Shown here piece after piece: positions 38,782-40,101 of a stretch of 40,101 nt of DNA (its first letter is position 1; each line of letters starts with the position of its first letter). The stretch spans positions 1 to 40,101 of the forward strand of contig JBGSUA010000034.1 of the NCBI GenBank assembly GCA_041753575.1. The letters are read 5' to 3'. The notes under the pieces are model-generated. The model worked only from the letters and a program-made list of their open reading frames with translations, was not told where the DNA came from and ran no database searches. This DNA comes from CG2-30-51-40 sp041753575 (GTDB lineage: Bacteria > Desulfobacterota > DSM-4660 > Desulfatiglandales > Desulfatiglandaceae). The position numbers and the translations under genes were made by a program.

Positions 38782-40101
38782 ATGTTTATTCGGGCATCCA
38801 TTCAGAAAAAGAAAAGTCGGAGAGAGTATAAGACCTTCAAGCTCGTCGAATCCTTCCGGACGGAGAGAGGACCACGACAGCGAAGCGTATTAAATCTAGG
38901 GGCTGACTTTGATCTTCCTGAAGCACAGTGGAAAGACTTGGCCAATCGGATCGAGGAGATTATCACCCGCCAGGAGCCTATATTTACATGTTCGCAGGAG
39001 GTGGAAAGATTAGCCAGGAAGTATGTCAGGCGGATCATCAAGCAAGGTGATAGTGATGTAGTGCATCTGATCCGCTCCGGGAAGTCGGCAGCCGACCGGG
39101 GGGAATCTGGGTATTTGCCGGATTACCAGGTGGTAGATGTCAACAGCACTGAAAATGATGAGCCCCGTTGCGTGGGGGCTGAACATGTGGTGTTGGAGAC
39201 GATCAGGAAGCTGGGTTTAGATGAGAAGTTATCTGAAATGGGATTGAGCCGTCCATGGAAAGATGTTGCTATTTCTGTGATAGCCGGACGCCTGATAAAC
39301 CCCTCATCGGAACTATCAACCCATTGGTGGTTGAGGCACAAGAGTGCGATAGATGAGTTGATGGGAACGGATTTTAGCCTGTTGCCACAGGACCGGGTTT
39401 ATCGTGCAGCGGACAAGCTATTGAAGGGTCGGGATGAGCTTGAGGAGTATTTGAGTTGTAAGGAGAAGACCTTGTTCAATCTTCAAGAGAGGATTGTTTT
39501 GTATTATTTGACCAATACTTTTCTTGAGGGGACGGGGAAGTTAAACAAGAAGGCTAAATTCGGTAAGTCCAAAGAGAAGCGTTCAGATTGTCCATTAGTG
39601 ACCCTGGGTCTGGTACTGGATGGGGATGGTTTTCCAAAACGCAGCCGTATTTTTGAAGGCAATGTCAGTGAAGGGAAGACTTTGGAGAAGATGCTCCTGG
39701 GGTTGGAGAAAAACCCCTCGTTGAACAAACCCCTGATTATTGTCGATGCCGGTATTGCCACTGAGGATAACATAGCGTGGCTCCGGGATAATCATTATGA
39801 TTACCTTGCGGTGTCTCGGCGTAGAAAAAGAGAGATTCCCGAAGAGTTGGCGCAACGGATGGCAACGGTCAAGGAAGACAAGGACTCATTGGTGAGGGCG
39901 GCTCTCAGGAGCGATGAGGAAACGAAGGAAGTTGAGCTATGGTGTCATTCTATCGGCAAGAAGGAAGAAGGGATCAAGAATCTATCCCGGCAGCGATTCG
40001 AGGAAGGGCTCAAGAAGATAGAGGCAGGCCTGAGCAAAAAGAACGGCATAAAGAGTTATGAGAAGGTTCTTGAGCGGATTGGCCGCCTGAAGGAACGATA
40101 C
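38782..40101 (+). CDS. IS1634-like (IS4 superfamily) transposase, 3' end cut by window
   Basis: From ATG 38782 the frame is open for 440 codons to the window edge. The N-terminus FIRASIQKKKSRREYKTFKLVESFRTERGPRQRSVLNLG and the later phrases KAKFGKSKEKRSDCPLVTLGLVLDGDGFPKRSRIFEGN and PLIIVDAGIATEDNIAWLRDNHYDYLAVSRRRK are typical of IS1634-type DDE transposases, which move DNA by cut-and-paste. The second catalytic Asp is D322 (IVDAG). The first is expected in a phrase like YDLTNTYFEG, but here it reads YYLTNTFLEG: Tyr242 replaces Asp. The Glu of the triad is expected beyond the window. If the substitution is genuine, this copy is inactive. Confidence 0.85.
   Translation, partial: MFIRASIQKKKSRREYKTFKLVESFRTERGPRQRSVLNLGADFDLPEAQWKDLANRIEEIITRQEPIFTCSQEVERLARKYVRRIIKQGDSDVVHLIRSGKSAADRGESGYLPDYQVVDVNSTENDEPRCVGAEHVVLETIRKLGLDEKLSEMGLSRPWKDVAISVIAGRLINPSSELSTHWWLRHKSAIDELMGTDFSLLPQDRVYRAADKLLKGRDELEEYLSCKEKTLFNLQERIVLYYLTNTFLEGTGKLNKKAKFGKSKEKRSDCPLVTLGLVLDGDGFPKRSRIFEGNVSEGKTLEKMLLGLEKNPSLNKPLIIVDAGIATEDNIAWLRDNHYDYLAVSRRRKREIPEELAQRMATVKEDKDSLVRAALRSDEETKEVELWCHSIGKKEEGIKNLSRQRFEEGLKKIEAGLSKKNGIKSYEKVLERIGRLKERY

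Larger units (their letters stand above)
38720..40101 (+). mobile_element. IS1634-like insertion sequence, right part beyond window
   Basis: The element is inferred from its transposase gene (38782 onward). The left boundary is not proven; the sequence GTAGTGCCAGAAAG beginning near 38721, just upstream of the transposase promoter, is a plausible left end. The right end and any target duplication lie outside the window. Confidence 0.6.

Overview
The window reads as a chromosomal segment of a Gram-negative, probably anaerobic deltaproteobacterium (Desulfobacterota-like). Five things point this way. It has the siroheme-dependent (Ahb) heme route, typical of sulfate reducers and some archaea. It has a two-gene FGAM synthase with a roughly 1000-residue PurL. 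It has a beta-oxidation gene pair and a DsrE-like protein. It has the phoH-pgpH-ybeY-pdxJ-tsaE-lysC gene order. Exported periplasmic proteins imply an outer membrane. The assignment is inference from gene content; no rRNA is present.

Layout. 1-635: end of an exported LEA/WHy-like protein and a terminator. 705-1445: recO. 1440-4090 (minus): thiolase and acyl-CoA dehydrogenase, a likely fatty-acid or aromatic-acid oxidation pair. 4193-4348: a 140-bp palindromic MITE-like element. 4363-4564 (minus): a 44-codon gene with its own promoter. 4707-5201: a Spy-like periplasmic protein. 5239-9068 (minus): purL-purQ. 9069-9530: a gene-free, hairpin-rich stretch. 9531-11363: an unusual ClpX-like AAA+ ATPase. 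11420-15137: ahbC-hemB-ahbD-ahbA/B heme operon with start/stop overlaps. 15134-18465: a small membrane protein, a DsrE-like protein, and an SPFH/zinc-ribbon pair of unknown role. 18769-26749: phoH, pgpH, ybeY, pdxJ, tsaE, lysC, a ComEA-like protein and tsaD (tRNA t6A synthesis, c-di-AMP turnover, RNA maturation, B6 and lysine/threonine synthesis). 26815-31582: DUF2062, rsmA, panC, metK, ahcY (rRNA methylation, pantothenate, activated-methyl cycle). 31787-38007: a complete five-gene peptide-type ABC transporter. 38062-38220: tRNA-Gln and tRNA-Glu. 38221-40101: non-coding, repeat-rich sequence, then an IS1634-like transposase cut by the window end.

Most of the window is ordinary housekeeping sequence. 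The items that deserve a second look are: the ClpX-like ATPase with an apparently duplicated lid domain; the SPFH/triple-zinc-ribbon protein and its overlapping zinc-ribbon partner; the permease and binding protein of the ABC transporter, which both carry unusual insertions; the palindromic MITE with a near-perfect 8-bp target duplication; and the transposase whose first catalytic Asp appears to be Tyr.
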